This document shows positions 12,066 through 28,215 of a stretch of DNA of 64,000 nt, piece after piece. The notes under the pieces are model-generated. The model did no database searches, was not told the origin of the DNA, and saw only the letters and a list, made by a program, of their open reading frames with translations. Numbering within the stretch: position 1 is the stretch's first letter; each line of letters begins with the position of its first letter. The translations under genes and the position numbers were made by a program. Source of the DNA: Lutjanus erythropterus (lineage: Eukaryota > Chordata > Actinopteri > Lutjaniformes > Lutjanidae); contig CM034601.1 of assembly GCA_020091685.1 (NCBI GenBank), positions 15,644,972-15,708,971 on the forward strand, given 5' to 3'.

Positions 12066-14890
12066 TTTTATCCTGTGTATAAAAACATTTAACTAGCCTG
12101 CATATATTAAATTTGTGGATGAATGAAAGATTTGGTATTTTTGCAAAGGACACTGAAAAGAAATTAGTACCTCCTGCCTCTCAGCATGTAACCATGTATT
12201 TATTTCCAAACCATGTGCTCTACATTATTATGATACTTTGCACCATTTTTAAAGGAAGCTAAAGGAAATAACAACTAGACAAAATGTGTCTAAGGTGGTC
12301 AAGACAGCAAGAATGGAAAAAGGTGTGGACCAACTTTTCCGTTCTCATTCGCTCCTCCAACCACAGAGGCCCAGCCATGCCACAGGATATCAAGATATAG
12401 ATATATATATAGAGAGATGTGGTCATGCTGTGGTAGATTGAATGATCTTGCTGGGAATCGACTCAGTGAATTCAAAGAAGCTTAAAAAATTCAGTTATGA
12501 CTTCAATACCCAGTGCTCTTCTCAAATGATAAAGTATGCAAGAGGTCCATTCACCAACAATGGGTCATGTGGCCAGGCTGAAAACTCTCACAGGAGCATC
12601 TCATCAAATGTGAACAAAACAAAATTGATAAGAGTACATATAAATCTGCAAAATTGTAGTTAGAATTTTGTTGCCACCTGTACCCAAACACAGTGAAAAT
12701 GTATTGAGTACAGAAATTAATGTTTTAAGATATGATTTTTGATCATTGCAGGTTTCTTATGTTGAAAATCCTTGAAAACACTTAATATTTAATGTAACAT
12801 TTTCAAGGTTGAAAAATGCTTAGACTTTGGATAAAGTGCTTGAAACCGCATGAAATTATGATGACATTTCTTTCCTCACAAACCATGGTCTAACAGAATG
12901 ATTTATTTTGTAGATAAAGAAATACAATCAGTCAAGTGCCTAATTGCTTTTGCCTGAAAATGAAAATGACTCTGCTCAAGCCTCGCTTGCCACTCTGCAT
13001 GTGTGGTTCTGCATGGTGTGATCTGTCAGTCTTTTTTGATGTTTGCTGTCTGATGGAAGAGTGAGTGGGAGGCTGCTAAGTGGTTGCTGTTTGAAAGTGT
13101 TATATAGAATGCTGTGTCTATTTGTCAGCCTTCTGTAGAATGCTATAAAGAAACATAATTTTGGTTGTATGTAGTACAATAATGTGATGAAGTGAAAAAG
13201 TAAAAAGCTTGAAAGTGCAGTTTGAAAATGCTTCAGAAGTGCTTGAATCTGAATCCTGTCTTCTGACACTGCATGAAGTCTGTAGATGATAGTAGGGGCT
13301 TGAATGCTGAGAACATGTTCACATGTGGCCCAAATAGACTGTCACAGTTGGTCCTGACTCATAATGAGTGGAGCTGAATGGATGCTAACATGATGTGACA
13401 GCTGGTATGAAACATGTTTGTCGTGTCTCAAGTAAACAGCCACACTAAAATGGAGGAAGTTATCATAAATTCTTTTTAAACTCATGATCATTGTTGAGTA
13501 AACACATGAGGACTTTTGGCTCCATCTTGTGGAAAAAATGATCCCCACATTGCTTCAATGTGTACTTCAAGCTCTCTGGTAGTACCTGAAAGAGCAGTGT
13601 ACAACCTCAAGATGTTAACCATTAGCCTCACTTTTAAAAGACTAAAATAAAAAATGTACTGCATTAGAAAAATTTGTGTTAGTATGTGGCTACAGGCATT
13701 AAGAAAAAGAAATGCAGTTCAGAAAGCCAGTTTGATCTTGTCACTATATCACACATTTTAGTGTTATTTTAAATACTTTAAATTCTCTGTTTATGTAAAA
13801 GCAGCAATACTGATTGTTCAAATTCAATGACCCTTTTGCAGAGTCCATGTCTTTCTGGTCCTGCAAAACAATGGCTTGAAATTAATGCTTTATGAGTTGA
13901 ATGACTGATATGAATTGAGTGGTGGTGAAAAATGCAAAATGCAGGAGGCATGTATCAGTAGGATGCTGGTGCTGAGTTGGGGTTATTTGTTATTATATAT
14001 AAAATGTGTTATTTGTTGATACTTTCAGAAGCCACTAGAGTGCTTTGTGTACCAGGACCTGCACCAGGGCAGACAGTTTTACCTGCTTCTATTAAAGCAG
14101 CCATCAAGTTGTGCCAAGTCCTTCTCTCTGTTGTTTTCATTGAAGACATTTTTCCCACAACAGTCGGAGACATAATAAGGAAACAGCTATACACCAATCC
14201 TGTATTTACATTAAACAGCCTGTGCTAAAATGGAAAAAATGAGATCAAGTGTGTATTGTTTCATGGCCATCACGTAGTTACATGTGAGGAATTTTGGTTT
14301 ATCTTGTGGTTAAAAAAAAAAAAAAAAAGATTGCATTGCCTGCATTTCCTTCCTTCTGTTACTAACAGCAAGAACAGGTTGTATCCTCCACATGTCACCC
14401 AGGAGTTACACAATTTAAAGTAGAATTATTGAGCAAAGACAACTTGTTTGAACCTAATCAACTTCTATTTGTTCTCTTTGACCCTGGTTTGATGATTTGT
14501 AAAAAAACAGGAGGAAGTCTTATTAATTACAATATTTGTATGTTTATTGAAAAAAGTAAAAAAACAAAAAAATTGACTTATGTTTTAAAATTTGTCAAGA
14601 GTGCCACATAATCACAAGAAATGTAACAGAAAATCACATAAAACATGGTTATTTTGAGAAACAAATGAACAAATGCATGAATTCTCAAAAAACTCAACAA
14701 TTTCACAATTTTGAAATGATAGCTCAAAACTTAGATAAAATAAAATAAGCCTGAGTTCATTGTGATAACAGTTCATAAAGCTCCAGTCTGCAGGTGGAAA
14801 TTATTTTCACAATTTATTTTCAAGCCACAAAGACAGTGATAATTGATGAAATTTTAATATCTCAAAGGTTATTCAGGTTTCCCAAGATTA
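12066..14890. other. Region between the two SLAM-like genes, no gene
   Basis: AT-rich sequence with short frames only (12442-12663, 12976-13269, 13342-13548, 13977-14228, 14429-14611), none with a recognisable domain or conserved splice context. A TA-rich microsatellite lies at about 12390-12412 and a run of 16 A at about 14312-14328. The part from 14600 to 14890 is probably the 3' untranslated region of copy 2. Confidence 0.45.
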
Positions 14891-15559
14891 ACTTGAGGGT
14901 TCAAAATATAGCTGGTGGTTGTTTTAGGAGAAAGTTGCATTCTGGTGGGAGTTGGGTCTGTTTTCCTTGTATTTTTTCACTCTAACATCTGCGTACAACC
15001 TCAGAGTTAACTGGAAAAATTAAAACAGATGTGAAATGTGTTTTGTAGTGGTAATCTATGACAGAGGATATAACGTTTTCTTTATAACCCTTTACAAACA
15101 AGTCTTAAAAAATTTTTATGGTATGATATTAAATTAAATAAATGCTTTGCAAGAGCTATGAAAAATGAGGAAAGAAGTTATCCAAACATCTTTAAACCTA
15201 CAATAACCTAACTGTTTGTGAGTATGGTCTTTATTAAGACAGATGGGACATGTGAGGCGATTTATACTTACCATCATTAACAGTCGCGGGTCTTGATTTG
15301 TTTAGTTTTGTTATAGCAAGACACAGACCCACAGTGAGAAGGACTGTGACAACACTAGCTATGACACACACAGTCACAGTCATAACAGGAAGGAATAAAA
15401 ACCTAGAAAACACAAATAATATGCCAATATTAGATAGTGATAGTGACATTGATATTTCAATTTCATTATTTTGTCATCCAGGTGTTCTGCATACAGTTAT
15501 GTGTACAGTTGTGTACAGATGTAATTAGTAAAAACAAAATCAAAATTATAACAAGGACA

Positions 15560-16110
15560 ATTTGAGGTCCCAGATGGTACTTTTAATGAGACCAAGCAGG
15601 CACGTCTGCACCACAGTTCTGACCTGTCCTCCACACTGCAAGCCCCACCAGCAGCGTTTCAGAAGCATTTCAGCAGTGCAGCTTGCCCGCCTGATTATGT
15701 TTATTTGCTCAGATTTTATTGATTATGTCCTCTTCCCTTCCTCTTTGTCTTTCTATCATGGATCATGGCTATGTGGTAAAATAGCTTATTTTCTGTCTGT
15801 TTTTATGATTGTGAGTCTGCAGGGTCTTTCATTTTGAAAATGAACTCCCTGTCTTTCTCAGTCTGACTTCCTGGCCGTTCGTTATGCTCTGTGCTAATTG
15901 ACACGGCATCCATCAAAAACAGTTTTGGCGTGTATTTGAAACAGAGTGGAGCAGAGAGCTGCATCTGGGACAGACCGAGGCACTGCTGGTGGGCTCACAA
16001 GCATTGTGTAGAATCGCTGCGATCAGCTCCGGCTGATGGCACAGCTGTAATGCAATGCAGCCATGCCTGGTGGAATTTACTTAACAAATGAAATAAAAAA
16101 TTTGAAGCTC
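15560..16110. repeat. Dispersed fish repeat in an intron of SLAM-like copy 2
   Basis: A GC-richer block with CCACCAGCAGCGTTTCAGAA, GCTGCGATCAGCTCCGGCTG and GCAATGCAGCCATGCCTGGT, resembling a widespread teleost non-autonomous element. The open frames at 15562-15837 and 15891-16091 lie in it and are not genes. The exact family is not named. Confidence 0.45.
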
Positions 16111-16819
16111 CCAAAAATCATTGATAATCTATTGAGTGTATGATAAAATTTGATTATTTGCTAGCCTTTTGGCAGTGAAAACAATGCAAAGAGCTGATAT
16201 TTAGAAAAGAAAACGGGTGTCCTTTAAACATTTTACCTTTGCAGCTTGTCAGGTGAATAACTGTTTCATCTCTGCTGACATTGTTCCAAACAAGACACAT
16301 TAAGTTTCCTGTCAACTGCCCATAAGCTGATGGTAACATTTGAAAGACTGGTCTTCATCAGTAAAAGATCATCCAGAGTCAACTTGAACTCGACTCTATC
16401 ACCCTCAGAGGAGCAGCTGATGTTCATCTGTTCTGGTGACGAACACATCTGAGAAACCAGTGGCTTTGACACTGGAGCTAGAAGACAGAGTAACATTTGT
16501 CTAGAATACAAAATGTAAAGTAAAATTCTAGCCATAGTCTATTCCAATCTCTAATGTGATTGTTAAAAACACTTTCAGGGTTAAAACTGTTTAGGAACTG
16601 TTCCAGCTTTTTCATTAATAAGATAGTTATGTGTGTGTCAGAGGACACAAGTCCACCAACCACCAGTCAAATGCTGGTAAAATATGCAAGTGGTTGGTAG
16701 TTTTGCTTCACTTACCAGCCAAAACAAAAAAAAAATGGTAATCTATTTAATGGCAGGTACAATTTTAACATTCACTAGCAATTTGAAAAAGTTATTTTAC
16801 ACCCGGTGTATAGAAATTT

Positions 16820-17080
16820 ATGACTAAACTTATGTCTCTGTGCAGCGACAGCTGTGCGGAGGCATTATGTTATCAGTTTGTCCGTCTGTCCCGTCTCATG
16901 AGTGCATTATCTTAAGAAGCTTTGATGGAATTTCTTTGAACATAGTACATGTCCAAGTGGACTCAGGATGAACTGATTAGATTTTGCAAGTTACTGTGAC
17001 TCAAGTTCATGCATCTGACCTGATGACTCTCATTATCATGATGGTCTCACTGTGACATCATATCAGTCTATCATATCTAT
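16820..17080 (+). repeat. Dispersed repeat R2 (GGAGGCATTATGTT type), copy 1
   Basis: Begins GGAGGCATTATGTTATCAGT and TGTCCGTCTGTCCCGTC, then GGACTCAGGATGAACTGATT, and ends in CACTGTGACATCA. The same text recurs at 28020-28215, 51440-51640 (reverse) and 54690-54930. Non-coding. Confidence 0.6.
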
Positions 17081-18600
17081 CATATGTAAATAGCTCTGAT
17101 TATCTACTTCCCTGTCTATATAAATGCTCTCTTTTCCTGAAGACTTTTTGGCAGCCATAGCTTATGGAGACTCAAGAAGATGAGCCACCATCACAATTTA
17201 GAGGAAAAAACACCGAACCATAGACACAATCTTTGATGCATAAAATTTGGTATACAACATACTGAAATAGATTTTTGAGTTTTGTGCCCAACTCAAACTT
17301 TAACAAACTTTCTGCTGACCTTTAATTGAGATAATTTACTATTCTTCCTCAGATAAATTCATAGTAAAAGTTAAAGTTAGAGAAACTCAAAAAAAATGTT
17401 TTTCAAAATTTGGTCACAGTTAACTGAACCTGATTTGTTAGCATTTTGTTGCCTTAAAATTAAATGGTTTATGCTATTTAAATACAACATTTTGGGGTTT
17501 CAAAATTCCAATATTTGAATTTATCTAAACAAGAAAAGTAAATTATCTCAACACAAGATCAGTAGTTGGTAAACCTTTTTCAAAACTGAAGAATTTAATG
17601 TGGGCTCAAAACTGATGTACTATGTATGTAGTATGTTGGCTTGAAATTTTGAGCTGTCTCAACTTTTCATAGACCTACAACAATGAAAGATGAAAAATAT
17701 TTTAAAAATATAATCTTATTAATTTCCATGTCATTTTTGCCAAAGTGACAGGGAGCCACTGGAGAGAGCTGGAGAGCATGTGGCTCTGGAGCCTCAGGTT
17801 GCATACCCTGTATTAACTTATTTTAAATTGATTTTACCGAGTTGGTGCACGACAGGTTAAAATATCTGATGAGACATTACATTGTTGACATCAATAATAG
17901 CAGGAATAAAATGGCTATAGTCTTAAGATTGAGGAGAGATCCATTCAAGAGACGACACAGCACTAATTATCATATATGTGACAAAATATAATAAATATTC
18001 AGGGTTGTCATGTGACAGTCATGTATGGATATAATTCCAACCCATCTTTCAATTCCAGATTGGTTCTCTATTGTCATGCCATGTGTATAGCAGTCATTAT
18101 TCTCTTGACATGTTATCTACTTGTGATGTGTTGTCTATAAAAGAAATTATGTGAGACACTGGCATTGTTTTTGCCACTTACTCGTGTGTCAAAACTTTAC
18201 TCCAAAGGGCTGCATGAGCAGACAGTCCCAAATATAATGTAAGAAAGTGTCTATTTCTTTCTGGCTTTCCACACTTGAGTTATTAGTTAGTAAACCCATC
18301 CTATATAATCTGATCAGTGTCCAGTAACATATGTGACTTATTTTATACTGAGTGAATTTATGATTTAACTGAGATGTAGAGACGTTAATGATCTGGGGTC
18401 AAAGTTAACGCTTGCCCAAGTGTCATTTGCTCATATGTCATTCTGTTTGTAGTTTCCCATAAATTTTTTTTATAAAATGTAAATAAAAGTAAAATTTCTT
18501 AATTAATGCCTGTTTAAGAACCACAGTAGATATATTTTAATCCACCATCAATATTTAATGCTATTTTGTTTTTAAAAACATATCCAGAATTAATTTTTAA
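17080..18600. other. Intron of SLAM-like copy 2, nothing recognised
   Basis: AT-rich sequence between the C2 and V exons of the minus-strand receptor gene. I see no exon, RNA gene or named repeat. Confidence 0.4.
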
Positions 18601-19289
18601 ATACTTACCTTGTATTTCTAGATGCAGTGATGACTTTTTCAAAAGAACACCATCATATCCATGTTCTTCAGTTTATAATCCCCAGAGTGTCTCTTTGTCG
18701 CGGTGCCTAGTTTGAATGTTCCATTGGGGAAGAGTTCAGACTGTTTCACATGCCCTCTTTAATAGCTCTTACCGTTTAATGTTTTTAAAATCAGCTCCTT
18801 ATCATCCTTTTCCAACCTGATATCTGTATTTGATGTCCTGGGCAGATGAAAAATCAACATCTGTCCTGCTCCAGCTGAAACAGACTCCAGTATTCAGAGA
18901 AATTGCACTCAACAGACCCTAAAACATACAGCCCCAAAAAAAAAAACATCATTAACATATATTATATATTGATTTCATTTTTTAAACTAAAATTATTGTC
19001 TTCATGTTAAGTGTGTAACTTTTGATAAAAATGTACTTTAGCTGTGAGCTGCTAAGCAGGTGCTTTGAAGATCATGTAGATAGAAATCATTGTTTTTCTG
19101 TTGTAACACAAAAATCACATGTAATTTTAAATGTTACATTTTATTTGTATTTTATTTGTACCTATTTACTGTAAAATTACTAAATGTAAGATTAGTTGTT
19201 AGTTTGAAATTAAAAAGTCAATTTTAATAAAATCTCTGCACAAAACTGTTACTCACTGCCTTCACGATGGTGCGATGTCTTCTTTGTGT

Positions 19290-21985
19290 CTGTTTAAGGC
19301 CGACCTGTGAATTTTCCACTGACAGGTTTATGTTTGTCTTGTCTTCTTGTTGTCTGTGTATGTAAGAATCAAGGAAGCGGTTACTGTGTCGTCACCCAAC
19401 TTGCCAGTGAACTAAGATCTAAAATTCATTGCTTTGGTAGTTATGAACTCATTGAACATCCTAGATATGGCAGTACACAGATTAAAAATGTTGATCTAAA
19501 CTGAGGTTTCTAAAATGAAACAACAGCAATTCAAGAAAGTGAGTATTTTCTACTGTTTTCAGTTTTAAAGCTACTACAAGTTTTTATGGTTCTTAAACAG
19601 TCTCGGTTTATTACTGATTCCTATACATGACCTATGTAAGTTAAAGACCATCCTCAAGAAGACTGGCTATTTCTGTGTAGCTGTTCTTAATGTCTGCCAC
19701 TATATTGGATTCTCCTTCCAGTCAGATTAAATGAGCGTGTTTTGACAGCAGATATTATGGGGTTGGTAATACAACCAAAACTGCAAGTATGTATGTATGT
19801 ATGCTATGATGCTTCTTTTTCAAGTTTTTAACACTTATGGCCAGTATGGGTCATATACTTGGTTCATTAACACTTTCTGTAACATGTCAATTCAGTAATA
19901 GGCTATAATATAGCATTGAGCTCACAGTTGTTGGTGGTGTTTTGATGTGTTGTGTTTCTAATATCCTGCTTTGCTCAAATAGGGAGGACAAAATAATGGG
20001 AACATAGTATACAGTAGTCCAGTACAACATCTTCTAGCCATGACTCCATTAATAAACCTAGAATTTACACAGTGGTATTGAGTTACATTAGATTGTACAG
20101 ATTTACATAATGAAGTGGCTACTGAGTGTAAATGCAACCTCTGATTTCTTTCATTCTACAGTACAGCTTAGCAACTCTGTGAAACAATTTTTGTGGGTTT
20201 TAAGTTTAACAGTAATGTAAAAACTACAGTATCATTATAATTAATTATTATTATAATATATAAGGACAGGATCACATAGTTGGAGATGCAAATTATCCTG
20301 CTGACATCTTAAACATTACAAGAGTGAGGACCTTTACACGGAGAGGAATGTGATCCCTTGTGGTCATCAAACGATTCAACATTTACTATGTTGTTTTATC
20401 ACTCAATATGGTGTAAGAGTATGTTATAACAACATACTATATAGCCAAACAAAAAACAAAACCACATACTACACATTACTCACAAACATCTGCATCATTG
20501 AACTTTCTCATAGGCAACACAGGTAATGTAAAATTAAACCATGTGAGTCTTTGCTTTGTTTTGATAGAGAGACCAAAGGAGGACATTAAAATATCTTCAG
20601 TTAAACAAAGTACCAAGCCACAAGCTAGTTTTTAATAGCCATGCAGAAAGCAACTGCTCATATAAGTGCTCACAAATCTGCAGAGCAATGAAAGCCAGAA
20701 AAAAAAGAAAAAATCAACTATGCAGCTGTTGCAGGTGTTCAACTGTGGGTGGGGTGTGAGTTTCAATTTCAGCTGCAGATGTGTACTGGCCAAAAGGCCT
20801 CCTACTGTAAATGTTTTGTCTTTGACATGTGTCAAACTGACACTTATCTAATGTTAGTTTTCCTTACTAGGGTGCATAGATTTTAAGAGCACCCACTTTT
20901 GCTCATTCCTTTACACATGGTAACAGTTTGTCTGAGAAATACAGTTCTATACTACTAAGTACCTAACTGAAGAACATTTATTCATAATGATTCAGACAGG
21001 AGCTATAATTGATGGAAGCAGAAGCTGCCTTTCACATCAAAAACAAATGGTTCTAACATCCATGCATGGAGACCTGCTCTGCTCTTATTCATTCTATGTT
21101 GTAATGAGATTATAAACCTGCCAGAACATCAGAAGTGTTGTATTTCTGCAAAGGACATGCAATGAAATACCTTCTGCCTTTCAATGTCCTGTATAGCCAA
21201 ACTTTTATTCAAAAACAGATACTGCACAGTACTCACAAACATCTGCGCTACTAAACTTCCTCACAGGCAACACATTTTGCAATGTATGAAATTAAACCAT
21301 GCATGAGATGAGCAGTTTAAAACCACAGTTTTTCTTTCTCTGTCTCAGCCACAGCGCCTGGTTTGAAACGTTCACAGCTCAGGAGAGACTCTGTGAGAAC
21401 AACTGACCTGAGCCAGTTACAAAACATACATCTCTTTGCATACTTTTCCTAACATAAACTTATTTTATTTTAAACACACAAGAAAGAAACAGCACCGTGC
21501 AATTAAGCAATGTTAAATTTCAAGATATTATTTGTTATGGTTAACATCAGCCCAACTGACAAAAACCCAAAGGCACTGTAATACTTTCAGTTTAATTCTA
21601 CGTGTGAATAAAAGATTATGGTTTAGATTTGCCAGTTCAGGCCTGACTTCACCTTCTTAAATTTCATATAATCACAGTTAAAATTCAGAGTCCTCTTGCA
21701 TCAGTTGTGTAAAATAAAAGCTAGTCTATTAATAATTATCTCTCTGTGTATGGTGGTAAGACATCAACATGGTATTTATTAACTATTCATCCCTTACTCG
21801 TCTGAAAGCAGACCGTTTGCACTAGCTCTTCTCAGAGTTCACTGCATTTGTGCAACCAGTTACAAACCCTGGCTGTTATATTTGTAATCTTTTGGCATGC
21901 AATTGTTAAACATTTTTTCAGTGATGACTCTGTATAGATCTTTAAATTCATACAACATATGGCACACCATAGACACAAGATAGTA
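19290..21985. other. Intergenic, nothing recognised
   Basis: Between the SLAM-like copy 2 and the SLC34 gene. It contains a short GTAT microsatellite (19785-19803). ACATACTACACATTACTCACAAACATC (20462-20488) is echoed in looser form at about 21225-21245, suggesting an old local repeat. No coding exon found; the frames at 19307-19504 and 20632-20851 show no domain. Confidence 0.4.
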
Positions 21986-21988
21986 GCG

Positions 21989-27132
<5,144 letters not shown>

Positions 27133-27139
27133 CTACAGG

Positions 27140-28015
27140 GCATTAATTATGTTTAATAGAAGGAGAATTAATGGTTAGTCCCTGTAGTAATGGTATTGTA
27201 TTATATGAGCAGCAGAAACAAAAGTTACAATTGCAGCAATAACTCAAGCAGTGACAGGAGTAATACTTGAAGTCGTTGCTCCTTCAAAGACCTACTGTTG
27301 TTTGTACAAATATTATTTGAACATACCTTTGGCTTTGATGAAACGCTGTCTCTGCTTCAGAAAATGAATGCTTACTTAAATTGCAAGTGATAGCAAGAAA
27401 TAAAGAAACGAAAACAGTGGATTTTTTTGAGTGAAATGAGAGGAACAAAAGGTTTTTACCTTTTACAGAATATATTACTGTTGTATAGGTAAATAAAAGG
27501 AAAAAAAGACAGAACGAGACATGAGAATGAGAAAGAGAAGGAAGAGGGGCAAAGGCAGATTTAGAAAGGGAGGTGCTTCTTTGTAGATTAACTGTTTTAG
27601 TAGAACATGTGTGACTGGTGACATAATGGATAGCTAAGACTCTCCTCCTCATTCTTTCTTTGAATCCCTCTTTGTCTTCATCTATAAGTTATCTGTGTGT
27701 GGTTTTAATTTGATATTCAAAGTTCAGCTGCTACAGAACTGAAATTATATGTCAGTGACAATTGTTCTCAAAATAGCACTGCCACACACAGATATTATGA
27801 GAATTAAGTCAACAACAGCACAGAAAAGTAAACGGAATATCTAATGGTAGGGTTTGGAGACTGAATCCCAAACCAAGAACTATAACTTTAGCTACAAAAA
27901 TATTTTTGTAAAGCTGCGGTCTGGACTCCTCTGTCCTCTTGAGTTAGGAGGTAAATCATTATACCACTGTTAGTTATAGTTCTTGGTGTGGACAGCCCTT
28001 AAATCCTCATCACCA
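27140..28015. other. 5' side of the SLC34 gene
   Basis: Should contain the first intron, N-terminal exon and promoter of the minus-strand SLC34 gene, but I could not identify the exon by sequence. The open frame at 27284-27652 has no SLC34-like N-terminal motif. No other repeat is recognised. Confidence 0.35.
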
Positions 28016-28019
28016 CTTT

Positions 28020-28215
28020 TTAGGCCTCTGTGTGTTTTTGGGTTGTCTGTCTGTACTTCTGTCCCATTTTTGTGAATGTGATATCCCAAGAATCCCTTGA
28101 GGGAATTCCTTCAAATTTGGTACAAACATTCATTTGGTGATGAACTGATTAGATTTAGGTGGTCAAAGGTCAAGGTCACGGTGACATCACAATGGTCAGC
28201 TGTCTATCAGTCCTC
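28020..28215 (+). repeat. Dispersed repeat R2, copy 2
   Basis: Same family as 16820-17080: CTTGAGGGAATTCCTTCAAA, TTTGGTACAAACATTCATTTG, GATGAACTGATTAGATTTAG and GGTCAAAGGTCAAGGTCACGG. It lies between the divergent SLC34 and OCTN genes. Confidence 0.65.

Larger units (their letters stand above)
14895..19090 (-). pseudogene. SLAM/CD2-family-like Ig receptor, copy 2 (frame-broken)
   Basis: Same exon order as copy 1: signal peptide to 19090 (MISIYMIFKAPA, then an in-frame TAG as written); V-set 18609-18918 (RLEKDDKELILK, FPNGTFKLGTATKRHSGDYK); C2-set 16237-16477 (APVSKPLVSQMC, SPEQMNISCSSEGDRVEF, then GQLTGNLMCLVWNNVSRDET in a shifted frame); TM 15272-15402, intact, with a hydrophobic stretch from VMTVTVCVIASV to LTVGLCLAI and then KLNKSRP; tail from 15010 downward (VVxADV-type tyrosine motif in a shifted frame). 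The C2 exon is 72 bp shorter than in copy 1 and lacks part of the middle strands. The lower limit of the last exon is not fixed. Introns carry repeats at 15560-16110 and 16820-17080. Product, if any, would be a lymphocyte-type adhesion receptor. Pseudogene or local sequence error. Confidence 0.7.

Noticed and set aside
11653-12096. 147-codon open frame
   Set aside because: Inside repeat R1 copy C; not conserved with the other two copies.
27284-27652. 122-codon minus-strand frame just upstream of the SLC34 exons, as a candidate N-terminal exon
   Set aside because: It lacks SLC34 N-terminal features and would need an unsupported splice; low-complexity AT-rich sequence explains it.
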